A stretch of 38,210 bases of DNA, taken from assembly GCA_964564785.1 (NCBI GenBank), contig CAZMCT010000021.1, positions 1-38,210 on the forward strand, written 5' to 3'. Source of the DNA: CAZMCT01 sp964564785 (lineage in GTDB: Bacteria > Planctomycetota > Phycisphaerae > UBA1845 > Fen-1342). Shown here in pieces: positions 9,049 to 17,468 of the stretch. The translations under genes were made by a program, and so were the position numbers. Every line of letters begins with the position of its first letter. Positions within the stretch are counted from its first letter, which is position 1. Under the pieces are notes generated by a model. That model saw only the letters and a list, made by a program, of their open reading frames with translations. It was not told the DNA's origin and made no database searches.

Positions 9049-10419
9049 TTATGGCGCCCCGGCCTGCGCCTGCAAGCCGGCGCAGGGGCTCGCTCCCATG
9101 TGTCGCACGACCTCCGCCCCGAACTCGCTGCACTTCACCTCGCGGGCCCCGTCCATCAGCCGCGCGAAGTCGTAGGTCACCGTCCGCGCCCCGATCGCGC
9201 CCTCCATGCCGCGAATGATCAAATCGGCCGCTTCCGTCCAACCCAGGTAGCGGAGCATCATCTCGCCCGACAGAATCACCGAGCCGGGATTGACCTTGTC
9301 CTGGTCGGCGTACTTCGGGGCCGTGCCGTGCGTGGCTTCGAAAATCGCGTGCCCCGTGACATAGTTGATGTTCGCGCCCGGCGCGATGCCGATGCCGCCC
9401 ACCTGAGCGGCCAAAGCGTCCGAGAGATAGTCGCCGTTGAGGTTCAACGTGGCGATGACGTCGAAGTCCTCCGGCCGCGTGAGCACCTGCTGGAGCGTGA
9501 TGTCGGCGATCGCGTCCTTGATGACCAGACCCGCGCCAGGGCGGCCGTCCGGAATCCGGCACCACGGCCCGCCGTCGATCTCGACCGCCCCGAAGAACTC
9601 GCGCGCCACCTGGTAGCCCCAGTCGCGGAAGCTCCCCTCGGTGAACTTCATGATGTTGCCCTTGTGCACCAGCGTGACGCTCTTGCGCCGGTTCTGGATC
9701 GCGTACTGGATCGCCGTATGCACCAGCCGTTCGGTGCCGAGATAGCTGACGGGCTTGATGCCGATGCCCACCTGAACGCCGACGGGCCGCCGGAGGACCC
9801 CGACCCCTTCGAGCGCGCGCTGCCACTGCTCGACCGCCTCCTCGGTCCCAAAGCGTACTTTGCGAAACTCCCTCGGAAACTCGCGCGCCAGAAACTCGAG
9901 GATCTCGTGTGCCTCGGGTGTGCCGGCCGCATATTCGATTCCCGCGTAGATGTCCTCCGTGTTCTCGCGGAAGATCACCATGTTCACCTTTTCGGGCTGC
10001 CGCACCGGTGACGGCACGCCGGCGAAGTGCCGCACCGGCCGCAGGCAGACGTACAGGTCGAGCTGTTGCCGCAGCGCCACATTCAGCGAGCGAATGCCCC
10101 CGCCCACCGGTGTCGTGAGCGGCCCCTTGATTCCGACCAGAAACCGCCGGAACGCCTCCAACGTTTCCTCGGGCAGCCAGTCCTGAAAACGCGCGTACGC
10201 GGCCTCGCCCGCGAACACCTCCATCCACGCGATCTTCCGTCGGCCGCCGTACGCCTTTGCGATGGCCGCGTCGAACACCCCCTGCGCCGCACGCCAGATG
10301 TCCGGCCCGGTGCCGTCGCCGCGGATGAACGGCACAATCGGATGATCGGGGACTTCAAGTCGACCGGCTCGGATCGAGATCGGGTCGCCCGCAGGGACCT
10401 GGGTGTTCTTGAACTGCAC
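9049..10419 (-). CDS. icd: NADP-dependent isocitrate dehydrogenase
   Basis: Oxidatively decarboxylates isocitrate to 2-oxoglutarate in the TCA cycle. GTG at 10417-10419 is taken as the start because GGAG sits six bases upstream and homology to enterobacterial Icd begins soon after; the frame stays open further upstream but that part is not protein-like. The 456 residues include the substrate loop GGIRSLNVALRQ with the serine that is phosphorylated in Escherichia coli, LYVCLRPVR, ENTEDIYAGIEY, the catalytic Lys region GIKPVSYLG and ATHGTAPKYADQDKVNPG. The Lys-Tyr pair of PKYADQDKV and the Tyr/Arg of TYDFARLMDG match the NADP-binding residues of the E. coli enzyme. A repeat element lies 33 bases upstream of the start. 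Confidence 0.97.
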   Translation of the reverse strand: MQFKNTQVPAGDPISIRAGRLEVPDHPIVPFIRGDGTGPDIWRAAQGVFDAAIAKAYGGRRKIAWMEVFAGEAAYARFQDWLPEETLEAFRRFLVGIKGPLTTPVGGGIRSLNVALRQQLDLYVCLRPVRHFAGVPSPVRQPEKVNMVIFRENTEDIYAGIEYAAGTPEAHEILEFLAREFPREFRKVRFGTEEAVEQWQRALEGVGVLRRPVGVQVGIGIKPVSYLGTERLVHTAIQYAIQNRRKSVTLVHKGNIMKFTEGSFRDWGYQVAREFFGAVEIDGGPWCRIPDGRPGAGLVIKDAIADITLQQVLTRPEDFDVIATLNLNGDYLSDALAAQVGGIGIAPGANINYVTGHAIFEATHGTAPKYADQDKVNPGSVILSGEMMLRYLGWTEAADLIIRGMEGAIGARTVTYDFARLMDGAREVKCSEFGAEVVRHMGASPCAGLQAQAGAP

Positions 10420-10452
10420 GTTGCGCTCCAGCTCGTGTTTGCACGGGCCCTC

Positions 10453-10552
10453 GCAGCCCGTTGAGAAACGGGGCTGGCTCCGCGCCAACCCAACATCACA
10501 GTAGCACCGACAGCCGTTCCCGCGGTGCCCATCCCCTCTTTCAACGGACTGC
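10453..10552 (+). repeat. ~100-bp inverted-repeat (MITE/REP-like) element, copy B
   Basis: This copy has the best-preserved ends: GCAGCCCGTTGA at the left and TCAACGGACTGC at the right, complementary at 11 of 12 positions. It lies between the icd start and the rpoN promoter, so it is within the upstream region of icd and may affect its transcription. Confidence 0.85.
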
Positions 10553-10673
10553 TTCCGGCGCGCTGCGGAGATGATAGCGAATCTGAAACGGCGTGGGACT
10601 GCCTCATTCGGATCGAGCATACGTGTCCGCAATCCGAAAGCGTTCACGGAAACCCATTTCGCCGATAATCCTT

Positions 10674-10702
10674 TTGACACTGTGGTGCGCCGCCAGTACT
10701 AT
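10674..10702 (+). promoter_or_regulatory. Sigma-70-type promoter of rpoN
   Basis: TTGACA at 10674-10679, a 17-base spacer, then TACTAT at 10697-10702. The -35 box is perfect. It predicts a transcript starting near 10709 with about 110 bases of leader before the rpoN GTG. Confidence 0.7.
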
Positions 10703-10821
10703 GCTCAGGCTGGCATGGATCTTGCTAGCGGCTGCCGCCCCCGCATCACAGATGCTCTGGCGTACCGCGTAAGTAACTTTCTGAAAAAGGCTTACAAGAA
10801 AACGAAACTCCGGGCCCCAAT

Positions 10822-12291
10822 GTGTCGCAAGCCTTAATCCAAGTTCCGCGCCAAATCCTCCAGCAACGCCTGACGCCGCAACTGATTCAGGCGATGGACA
10901 TCCTCCAGTTGCCCGCGCTCGCGCTCGAGTCGCGTATCAGTCAGGAGCTCGACAGCAATCCGGCGCTCGAGGAAGTTCCGGATGAGCCGGCCGCAATGCC
11001 CGAAATCGAGCAGACGTCGGACGAGCGGCCCGACGGCGAGCAGGCGCTGGTGGTGACGGGGGACGCGCGCGACTTCGAGCGTCTCGATAATCTCGTCCGG
11101 GAATACGACTGGTTCGAGGACGATCTGGATTACCGCGGAACGCGTTCGCGGGCCCGCGTGGCGGAAGAGGGGGAGTACAAGCTGGACGCGATGGCGAATG
11201 CGGCCGCCCGGCCGGTGGGGCTGCACGAGCATTTGCTGGGGCAGTGGAGCCTGGTCGACGTGGATCCGCGGCTGCGGGAGATCGGGGCGCGGATCATCGA
11301 GCAGATTGAGCCGAGTGGACGCCTGACAACGCCGCTCGCGGAGATCGCCCAGGCGGTAACACCGCCGGCCGGCCCGGAGGAAATGGAAGCGGCACTGGCG
11401 GCCGTGCAGCGTCTGGAGCCGGCGGGTATCGCGGCTCGCAGCCTGCAAGAATGTCTGCTGCTTCAACTGGCGGCGCTGCCGGGCGACAACGAGCTGGAAA
11501 AACGGATCGTGCAAGCGCACCTGGAGGATGTCGAGAAGAACCGGCTTCCGGCGATTGCCCGCGCCCTCGGCGTCGAGCTGGCCGACGTGAAGGCGGCGCT
11601 GGAGGTCATCGCGAAGCTGTCGCTGCATCCGGGCCACAAGATTTCGGAGATGGAGTCGCCACGGGTCGTGCCGGACGTTGTGGTGGAATACGACGAGCAG
11701 ACGGATCGCTACGAGGTGCGGCTCGCGCGAAGCAACCTGCGCGAGCTGCGGATCTCGCCCGAGTTTCGCGAGCTGCTGGAACAGGCCCGCGAGGACAAGA
11801 CGGTGCGCGAGTTCGCGAAGCAGAAGATCGAAGCAGCCAACGCGATCATCGACGCGGTCCGCTACCGCCGGGAGCGGCTGCTGGAGGTGTCCCGGGCGGT
11901 GGTGGAGGCGCAGCGCGACTTCCTCGACCACGGCGAGCAGCACCTCAAGGTGCTTCGCATGAGCGACCTGGCGGCCCGCTTCGGCTGCGACCCGTCCACC
12001 ATCAGCCGCACGGTGGACGAGAAGTACCTGCAAACCCCGCGGGGCATCTATCCGCTGCGGATGTTTTTCACCGGTGGGGCGGAGACGGACGACGGCGACG
12101 CGCTCGGCTGGGCCAGCATCAAGGCCAAGGTGCAGGAGATCATCGCGGCCGAGGACAAGCGCCGGCCGCTCAGCGATGATGCAATCGTCGCGCGGCTGCG
12201 GGCTGCGGGGATCGACATCAAGCGCCGCACCGTGGCGAAGTACCGCGCGCAATGCGGCATTCCCGCCGCCCGACAGCGGCAGGTCTACTGA
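10822..12291 (+). CDS. rpoN: RNA polymerase sigma-54 factor
   Basis: Sigma-54 directs core polymerase to -24/-12 promoters that need an AAA+ activator. The 489 residues show the usual order: a Gln/Leu-rich activator-interacting region (PRQILQQRLTPQLIQAMDIL, residues 8-27), an acidic stretch (about 50-115), a core-binding domain (about 125-330), a helix-turn-helix (MSDLAARFGCDPSTISRTVD, near 380) and the RpoN box near 465-475 as KRRTVAKYRAQ, close to the family consensus ARRTVAKYRE. The start is GTG at 10822, giving MSQALIQVPRQ; an ATG two bases upstream is in another frame and ends after five codons. No clear ribosome-binding site precedes it. The gene converges with prfA. No sigma-54 activator is seen in the window. 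Confidence 0.96.
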   Translation: MSQALIQVPRQILQQRLTPQLIQAMDILQLPALALESRISQELDSNPALEEVPDEPAAMPEIEQTSDERPDGEQALVVTGDARDFERLDNLVREYDWFEDDLDYRGTRSRARVAEEGEYKLDAMANAAARPVGLHEHLLGQWSLVDVDPRLREIGARIIEQIEPSGRLTTPLAEIAQAVTPPAGPEEMEAALAAVQRLEPAGIAARSLQECLLLQLAALPGDNELEKRIVQAHLEDVEKNRLPAIARALGVELADVKAALEVIAKLSLHPGHKISEMESPRVVPDVVVEYDEQTDRYEVRLARSNLRELRISPEFRELLEQAREDKTVREFAKQKIEAANAIIDAVRYRRERLLEVSRAVVEAQRDFLDHGEQHLKVLRMSDLAARFGCDPSTISRTVDEKYLQTPRGIYPLRMFFTGGAETDDGDALGWASIKAKVQEIIAAEDKRRPLSDDAIVARLRAAGIDIKRRTVAKYRAQCGIPAARQRQVY

Positions 12292-12398
12292 CCCGGGCTC
12301 GTCCTTTCACGGTCATTCCGAGCAAGATCGCCGCCGTTGACCGGCGAGGAATCCGGCCGCTCATCGAACAGGCACTGCCGGAACGGCGGGGGCACACG

Positions 12399-13487
12399 TC
12401 ACAGCGACTCGAGCCGCAGGCGCAGCTCGCGGTCATGCAGTTCGCGCTGGAACTCGTCCAGATCGCCGGCCAGGACGCGCGGCAGGTCGTACACGTCCTT
12501 GTTGATGCGGTGGTCGGTCACACGGTTCTGCGGGAAGTTGTACGTGCGGATGCGGTCGCTGCGATCGCCGGACCCGACCATACTGCGGCGGTCGGCCGCG
12601 ATCTGGCTGGCCTGCTGCGTCTGGAAATGGTCGTAGAGCCGCGAGAGGAGCACACGGCGGGCCTTGGCGCGGTTCTTATGCTGGCTCTTTTCGTCGCGCA
12701 TCGAAACCGTGATCCCGGTCGGCACGTGCTCGAGGCGGATGGCGCTGGAAACCTTGTTCACGTTTTGCCCACCGGGGCCGCCCGCCCGGCTGACGTGCTC
12801 AATCACGTCTTTGTCCCAGTCGATCTCGATATTGATCTCGTCGGGCTCGGGCAGCACCGCGACCGTCGCGGCCGAGGTGTGAATCCGGCCCTGCGCTTCG
12901 GTCTTCGGCACGCGTTGCACGCGGTGACCGCCGGCCTCGAAGCAGTAATACAAATAAACCTCTTCGCCGGTGATGTTGAGAATCGCTTCGCGAACTCCGC
13001 CCAAGTCGGACTCCGAGAGCGACAGCACCTCGACCTTGAAGCCGTGGCGGGCGGCGTAGCCGGTGTACATCGCCAGCAGGTCGCCGGCGAACAGCGCCGC
13101 CTCTTCCCCGCCCGTGCCCGCCCGGATCTCGAGGATGATCGAGTGGATCGCGGCCTCGTCGCCCGTGACCAGGCGCTCCTGCAAATTCGCCAGCAGCCGC
13201 GCGCGGCGGGCCTCCAACTCCGGGATCTCCGCCCGCGCCAGCTCGCGCAGTTCCGCGTCCGGCCCGTCGATCAACTGCAACGACTCTTCGAGCTGCTGGG
13301 TCACGCGGCGATAGTCGCGGTACGGTCGGGCGATCTTCTCGAGCTGACCGTGCTCCCGCGCCAAGCGCGTAATCAGCGTCCCATTCGACGCGACCTCGGG
13401 TTGGTTCATCTGCGCCGTCAGCTCGTCCGAGCGGCGGACGAGCTCCTCGACGCGGGCGATCCAGGGCGGGTCTTGAACAGGCATCAT
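12399..13487 (-). CDS. prfA: Peptide chain release factor 1
   Basis: Class I release factor that terminates translation at UAA and UAG. The 362 residues carry the catalytic GGPGGQNVNK loop (about residue 235) that triggers peptidyl-tRNA hydrolysis. The codon-recognition loop has the RF1-type P-x-T motif, here PKT in RVQRVPKTEAQGRIHTS, rather than the SPF of RF2. RF1 matters for the TAG codon in the nearby Ro60 gene, because UAG should be read as stop in this cell. It lies 177 bases downstream of rpmE on the same strand, a common bacterial arrangement; prmC, which often follows, is absent, as rpoN converges from the other side. Confidence 0.97.
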   Translation of the reverse strand: MMPVQDPPWIARVEELVRRSDELTAQMNQPEVASNGTLITRLAREHGQLEKIARPYRDYRRVTQQLEESLQLIDGPDAELRELARAEIPELEARRARLLANLQERLVTGDEAAIHSIILEIRAGTGGEEAALFAGDLLAMYTGYAARHGFKVEVLSLSESDLGGVREAILNITGEEVYLYYCFEAGGHRVQRVPKTEAQGRIHTSAATVAVLPEPDEINIEIDWDKDVIEHVSRAGGPGGQNVNKVSSAIRLEHVPTGITVSMRDEKSQHKNRAKARRVLLSRLYDHFQTQQASQIAADRRSMVGSGDRSDRIRTYNFPQNRVTDHRINKDVYDLPRVLAGDLDEFQRELHDRELRLRLESL

Positions 13488-13664
13488 GAACCCACGACAA
13501 CGCGTGGCGGGTTGCGAATCGCGAGCGGTACGCTGTCTTTCCCGGCAAGCGGCTTATCCCTCGTGTTCGGTCGCCGGGCCGCAACGCGCGGTTCGCTGTT
13601 CGCCACTAACGATTACGGCCCGGGCGCACGGGCCCAGGCCGCAACGGATTCCGGATGGACACAG

Positions 13665-13904
13665 CTACTGCCCGCCGGCGGACTTCTCCTCGGCTTTCTT
13701 GAAGTACTGGCCGCCGAACTTCTTCTGGAAGCGCTCCACGCGGCCGGCCGAGTCCACGAACTTCTGCTTACCGGTGTAAAACGGATGACAGGCACTGCAA
13801 ATGTCGACCTTGATCACCGGGACCGTTGCGCGGGTCTTGAAACTGTTACCGCACGCGCAGGTCACCTGCGTGTCCTGGTATGGCGGATGAATGTCAGCTT
13901 TCAT
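13665..13904 (-). CDS. rpmE: 50S ribosomal protein bL31, zinc (C+) form
   Basis: A 79-residue bL31. The ATG at 13902-13904 gives MKADIHPPYQDTQVTC, the normal family start, with AAAGG upstream. The zinc-binding cysteines are present as CACG and CSACH. The family motif HPFYTGKQKFVDSAGRVERF is intact, and the charged C-terminus (FKKAEEKSAGGQ) is a common extension. In other bacteria this form is the zinc-replete version and may be replaced by a C- paralogue under zinc limitation. Its promoter lies about 40 bases upstream, and prfA follows. Confidence 0.97.
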   Translation of the reverse strand: MKADIHPPYQDTQVTCACGNSFKTRATVPVIKVDICSACHPFYTGKQKFVDSAGRVERFQKKFGGQYFKKAEEKSAGGQ

Positions 13905-13943
13905 GACGCACCTTTCCGGGCACTCTCCCGATCCAAACACGCC

Positions 13944-13972
13944 ATTATCGTCGTAAACCTCCGGCTTTGCAA
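13944..13972 (-). promoter_or_regulatory. Sigma-70-type promoter of rpmE-prfA
   Basis: On the minus strand: TTGCAA (13967-13972), 17 bases, GATAAT (13944-13949). This is five of six at the -10 box and correctly spaced, about 40 bases ahead of the rpmE ATG. Confidence 0.65.
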
Positions 13973-14086
13973 GGGGGGCCGCCCCAACGCCGATTTAGAC
14001 CGACCACCGGCGACGCTGCGGGATTTCCCCCCGATCGTGGCCCGGATCGGGCCGGGGCGCCGCGCGGTCCCATATCCTCGCCGCCC

Positions 14087-15418
14087 TCACTCGGCCGGTG
14101 CCGACTCCGCGGCGCGCGGCCCCAGGAGCGCGTCCCAGGTCTCCAGCCGGCTCCAGCCCCGCAGCCGCTTGCCATCGAGAAACAGCGCCGGCATGGCCTG
14201 GAGCTTGAGCGCCCGCGCCAGCTCGAGATCGGCCCGGATGCGCTCGGCGACGGCCGGCGACTCCAGCGCGGCGCTGAACGCGGCCCGCTCGAGGCCCAGC
14301 TCGCCGGCCCACTCCTCGAATAGCCGCCGCTGGGCGTCCGTCTGCTGTGCGAACGGCACGCGCGGCAATTGCGCCTGCCGTTCCCACATGAGCTTGCGCA
14401 TCGCAAGGTACGCGTCGCGCCCGCCGACGAGGCCCGCCGCCTCGGCCGCCTGAGCCGCGCGGCAGGCGGAGGGATGGGCCGCGCCGCGGTAGCGGGGATC
14501 CGGGTTGCACGCCGGATCCTGGGGGTGGTGGCGGAACGCGACGCGGACCCGGTCGCCGTAGCGGGCGGCGACCTGCGTCAGTACTTCGTGCGAGCGCCGA
14601 CAAGCCTCGCACTGAAAGTCGCCGAACACCACGATCGTATGCGGCGCATCCGGGTTGCCCGCGAACGGTTCGTCGGTCGCGACCGGAATCTCCACGACCG
14701 GCTGGCGGCGGAAGTCCCACAGGAGGAACTCGGGATCGTCGAGGACGGCCGCGTACTCGGCCTGGCGGCGCTGGGCGACCTGGCTGGCGATCGCGAAATA
14801 CAGCCAGCCGAGGTGCGCCACCACGGCGATGAGGCCGGCGGTTGCCGTGGCCAGCGCCAGGCGCGCCGCAGGATGGCGCGGCGCAGGTGCGGATGAGCTG
14901 CGCCAGGGCCAGGCCAGGAGCGTGACGATCAGCAGGCCGGCGTTCAGCGCGTGCGCGGCGAGGCATCCGCCGCACCAGCGGTGGAGCACGACGGCCATGA
15001 TGCGGATGTAGTCGGCGGACTGCCACGCGGCGTAGAGCACCAGGACGAGCAACGGGAAATGCCAGGCGCGGCCGGAGCGTGTGGGCGGACCGACGAACAG
15101 GTACCACAGTGCGACGGCGGCGAAGTACATCATGCCGAAGGCGGCGACGGGGACGCGCGGCGCTTCGGGTTGTGGGCTGACACGCACATAGGCCTGCGGC
15201 GAAGTGAGCACGGCCGTGCAGTCGTCGCCGGCCTCGGCGCCGCCGCAGAGCGCCTGGACGAGCGGGGCGGCGGCCAGGCTGGTCGAGGCCCGGACAAGCT
15301 CCCACGAGACGAACCAGCCGGCGAGCGCGAGCACCGCGCCGAGCCAGCGCAGCCAGGGCTTCGGTTGGCGCAGCCGCAGCGAAACCGGGGCCGCGGGTGC
15401 GGATGGAACGTCACTCAT
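14087..15418 (-). CDS. VKOR-DsbA fusion, disulfide bond-forming membrane protein
   Basis: A 443-residue fusion of an integral-membrane vitamin K epoxide reductase domain (about 20-195) and an extracytoplasmic thioredoxin/DsbA domain (about 215-435). The VKOR part has about five membrane helices, the quinone-side motif RWCGGC and the loop pair in LCGGAEAGDDC. The DsbA part has the active-site CEAC in GDFQCEACRRSHE and the cis-proline segment QAMPALFLDG. In known bacterial VKOR fusions electrons pass from the substrate thiols to the thioredoxin CxxC, then the VKOR loop cysteines and CxxC, then quinone. This would provide the oxidising power needed by the many cysteine-rich secreted proteins here. 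The -10 box lies 6 bases before the ATG. Confidence 0.92.
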   Translation of the reverse strand: MSDVPSAPAAPVSLRLRQPKPWLRWLGAVLALAGWFVSWELVRASTSLAAAPLVQALCGGAEAGDDCTAVLTSPQAYVRVSPQPEAPRVPVAAFGMMYFAAVALWYLFVGPPTRSGRAWHFPLLVLVLYAAWQSADYIRIMAVVLHRWCGGCLAAHALNAGLLIVTLLAWPWRSSSAPAPRHPAARLALATATAGLIAVVAHLGWLYFAIASQVAQRRQAEYAAVLDDPEFLLWDFRRQPVVEIPVATDEPFAGNPDAPHTIVVFGDFQCEACRRSHEVLTQVAARYGDRVRVAFRHHPQDPACNPDPRYRGAAHPSACRAAQAAEAAGLVGGRDAYLAMRKLMWERQAQLPRVPFAQQTDAQRRLFEEWAGELGLERAAFSAALESPAVAERIRADLELARALKLQAMPALFLDGKRLRGWSRLETWDALLGPRAAESAPAE

Positions 15419-15424
15419 GCGGGC

Positions 15425-15430
15425 AGTATA
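15425..15430 (-). promoter_or_regulatory. -10 box of a probably leaderless VKOR-DsbA transcript
   Basis: TATACT on the minus strand ends six bases before the ATG at 15416-15418, so transcription would start at or next to the start codon. No ribosome-binding site is visible. No good -35 box is seen. Confidence 0.4.
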
Positions 15431-15461
15431 CGCGGAAGACCCGCCCGGGCCGACGCGCGGG

Positions 15462-15794
15462 CTACGGCCCGGGATTGAAGCACACCAGCGGGTTCACGTA
15501 GCTGTGCAGCAGGCAGTCGTAGTACGCGTACCAGCGCACGGCGAGGTAAACCTGCGCGACGAACAGGAACCAGCACGCCAACTCGGCTACCGCGTGTCGC
15601 CGCAGCGGCAGCAGGATCAGCGTGCCGAGCGCAAGCAGGCCGAACTTGTAAACCATCACCCCCTGCGCAGATCCCGACAGGACTCGGGCTGCGACCGGGT
15701 TAAGCTCGACGAACTCCGGCGTCTCACGCTCGAACAGCGTGAAGCCGAGGTCGAACACTGCGATGACCCAAACGGCCGCCAGCGTCAGGAGCAT
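15462..15794 (-). CDS. DUF5658-like small membrane protein
   Basis: A 110-residue protein from ATG 15792-15794. The pattern MLLTLAAVWVIAVFDLGFTL, then E-LNPVAARVL, then YKFGLLALGTLILLPLRR and WFLFVAQVYLAVRWY fits the DUF5658 group: four membrane segments, an Asp in the first, an E-x-NP loop, and a Lys-Phe-Gly before the third. Function is not known. The frame stays open far upstream; a start further out (near 15920) would add a basic cytoplasmic stretch, RSLRTRFSWLNRPRR, which could be real. The gene lies just downstream of the VKOR-DsbA start region, on the same strand and 43 bases away. Confidence 0.65.
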   Translation of the reverse strand: MLLTLAAVWVIAVFDLGFTLFERETPEFVELNPVAARVLSGSAQGVMVYKFGLLALGTLILLPLRRHAVAELACWFLFVAQVYLAVRWYAYYDCLLHSYVNPLVCFNPGP

Positions 15795-16110
15795 GCGGCG
15801 CGGCCGATTCAACCACGAGAAGCGCGTCCGCAGCGACCGCCGCGAACACGGCCCGATGCCCCGGCCGGCGTCGGGCGCATGTCCGGCGATGGTTCGGGGC
15901 AGGTCGATCAGCACGCGTGTTTCAATCGCTACGCGCGGCGCGCGGCCGATTCTCGGTTGGTGCGGAATGAGCGTCGAGAGACCCACGCTGTCGCATCGGC
16001 CGGATCGCAGGCCCCGTGCAGCATGAGAGGCGCGGCTGGGAGCGGGGCGCGTGTTCGGCCGCGGGGTGCCGGCCGGGCCGGGATTCTCGGTCGTGGCGGC
16101 CGGCGGCGCA
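15795..16110. other. Intergenic region between divergent genes, no gene seen
   Basis: About 316 bases of GC-rich sequence. It may hold an N-terminal extension of the DUF5658-like gene up to about 15920. I see no RNA gene or terminator. Confidence 0.5.
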
Positions 16111-16138
16111 TTGACGGACCCGCCGTGCGGGCTATAAC
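16111..16138 (+). promoter_or_regulatory. Sigma-70-type promoter placed for a leaderless GHL10 transcript
   Basis: TTGACG at 16111-16116, 16-base spacer, TATAAC at 16133-16138, then seven bases and the ATG at 16146. The expected transcription start coincides with the A of the ATG. No ribosome-binding site is present, which agrees with a leaderless message. Confidence 0.6.
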
Positions 16139-16145
16139 CGCGGAC

Positions 16146-17447
16146 ATGAAACGCAAACCGCGCGGTCGGCGTCGCGTGCGGCGGATGTCCTGGCGAAAGC
16201 GAGTGCCGCGTTGGTTGCGCCGGCACGCCCTGCTGATCGCGGGCTGCGCGGTCGCGACGGCGGCCGCGGCGACGTTCGTCGTGGTGCCGCTGGGCTGTCG
16301 CAGCGGGGGCGGCGCGGGTGTCGCGGAGGTGCTGAAGCGACCGCTCGGTCGGCGGCCGGCGCCGATTCCGTTGCCGCGGCCGGCGCGGGCGGTGTGGGTG
16401 GCGCGGTTCCATTATCGCTATGCGGACGACGTGCGGACGATCCTGGAGAATTGTGCCGCGCTGGGCTGCAACACGGTTCTGTGGCAGGTGCGCGGAGAGG
16501 GCACGGTGTCGTACCCTTCGCAATTGGAGCCGTGGGGCCGCGAGTACGATTTCCGCGATCCGGGGTTCGACCCGCTGGCGCTGGCCGTGGAGGCGGCACA
16601 CCGGAACGGCCTGCGAATCGAGGCCTATGTAAACGTCATGCCGGGTTGGAAGGGTCGCACGCCGCCGCCCGTCCCGCAGCTTTTTACACAGCATCCGGAG
16701 TGGTTCCTGCACGATGCCGAAGGTCGGCCGCAGCCGCCCAGCGACAACTACCTGATCCTGAACCCCTGCCTGCCCGAGGTCCGGCAGCACATCACCGACG
16801 TTGTGGACGAAATCGTCGGCCGCTACGACGTGGACGGCGTACACCTCGATTACGTGCGTTACGCGTGGGACGACCAACCCGACGCCCGCCGGCGCTACCC
16901 GCGCGACCCGCGGACGCTGGAGCTGTTTCGGCGCGAGACCGGCAAGCAGCCCGACGACGACCTGGGCGCGTGGAATGCGTGGCGCGCCAATCAGCTCACG
17001 CGGCTGGTGGGCGAGATCCGCGAGACGGTGAACCGCCGCCGCCCGGGAGCCACGTTGACCGCGGCGGTCTGGCGCAATCCGCAGGTCGGCTTCACCGAGT
17101 ACCTGCAAAACAGCGTGGCCTGGCTGCGGACCGGGCTGGTGGACGCGGTGATGCCGATGGCGTACAGCGCGCAGCCGGGGCCGTTCGAAGACGGCATCGA
17201 GTCATATCGCAGCGTCGCCCCGGGGCGGCGCGTGGTTCCGGGGCTGGGGCTCTATCTCCAGAAGCGGTCCGAGGACATGCGCGCGCAGCTCCAGCGGTGC
17301 ATGAGCTGGGGCGGCGACTGGGCGCTGTTCAGCTACGATTCGCTTTACCCGACGGCCGCCGATCGCGGCGGCCGGCTCACGCCGCAAGCACAGGCAGAGC
17401 GGCACATGCGGCGGAGTGTGCTGGCGGAGTTCGTGGCGGGCCAATAG
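16146..17447 (+). CDS. GHL10-family glycosidase-like lipoprotein (DigH/UPF0748 type)
   Basis: A 433-residue protein with a basic start (MKRKPRGRRRVRR), one membrane-spanning hydrophobic stretch at about 28-50 ending PLGCRSGGG, which could be a lipobox or an anchor, and a TIM-barrel domain at about 75-420. Landmarks are NCAALGCNTVLWQVRGEG, AYVNVMPGWKG, the DGVHLDYVRYAW strand with the conserved Asp-Tyr-Arg, VDAVMPMAYS and ALFSYDSLY. These match the GHL10 (DUF187) group, whose E. coli member DigH cleaves denuded peptidoglycan glycan strands. A similar role at the envelope is inferred, not shown. The start is set by the promoter position and the basic N-terminus. It converges with the large glycosidase gene. 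Confidence 0.88.
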   Translation: MKRKPRGRRRVRRMSWRKRVPRWLRRHALLIAGCAVATAAAATFVVVPLGCRSGGGAGVAEVLKRPLGRRPAPIPLPRPARAVWVARFHYRYADDVRTILENCAALGCNTVLWQVRGEGTVSYPSQLEPWGREYDFRDPGFDPLALAVEAAHRNGLRIEAYVNVMPGWKGRTPPPVPQLFTQHPEWFLHDAEGRPQPPSDNYLILNPCLPEVRQHITDVVDEIVGRYDVDGVHLDYVRYAWDDQPDARRRYPRDPRTLELFRRETGKQPDDDLGAWNAWRANQLTRLVGEIRETVNRRRPGATLTAAVWRNPQVGFTEYLQNSVAWLRTGLVDAVMPMAYSAQPGPFEDGIESYRSVAPGRRVVPGLGLYLQKRSEDMRAQLQRCMSWGGDWALFSYDSLYPTAADRGGRLTPQAQAERHMRRSVLAEFVAGQ

Positions 17448-17468
17448 CGGCCGACGGAAGAGCCGAGC

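Noticed and set aside
10571..10837. 88-codon plus-strand frame upstream of rpoN
   Set aside because: It spans the rpoN promoter, has no ribosome-binding site and no recognisable domain.
15204..16145. Long upstream extension of the GHL10 frame
   Set aside because: The extension overlaps the VKOR and DUF5658 genes in antisense and lacks protein-like sequence; the promoter and basic N-terminus fix the start at 16146.
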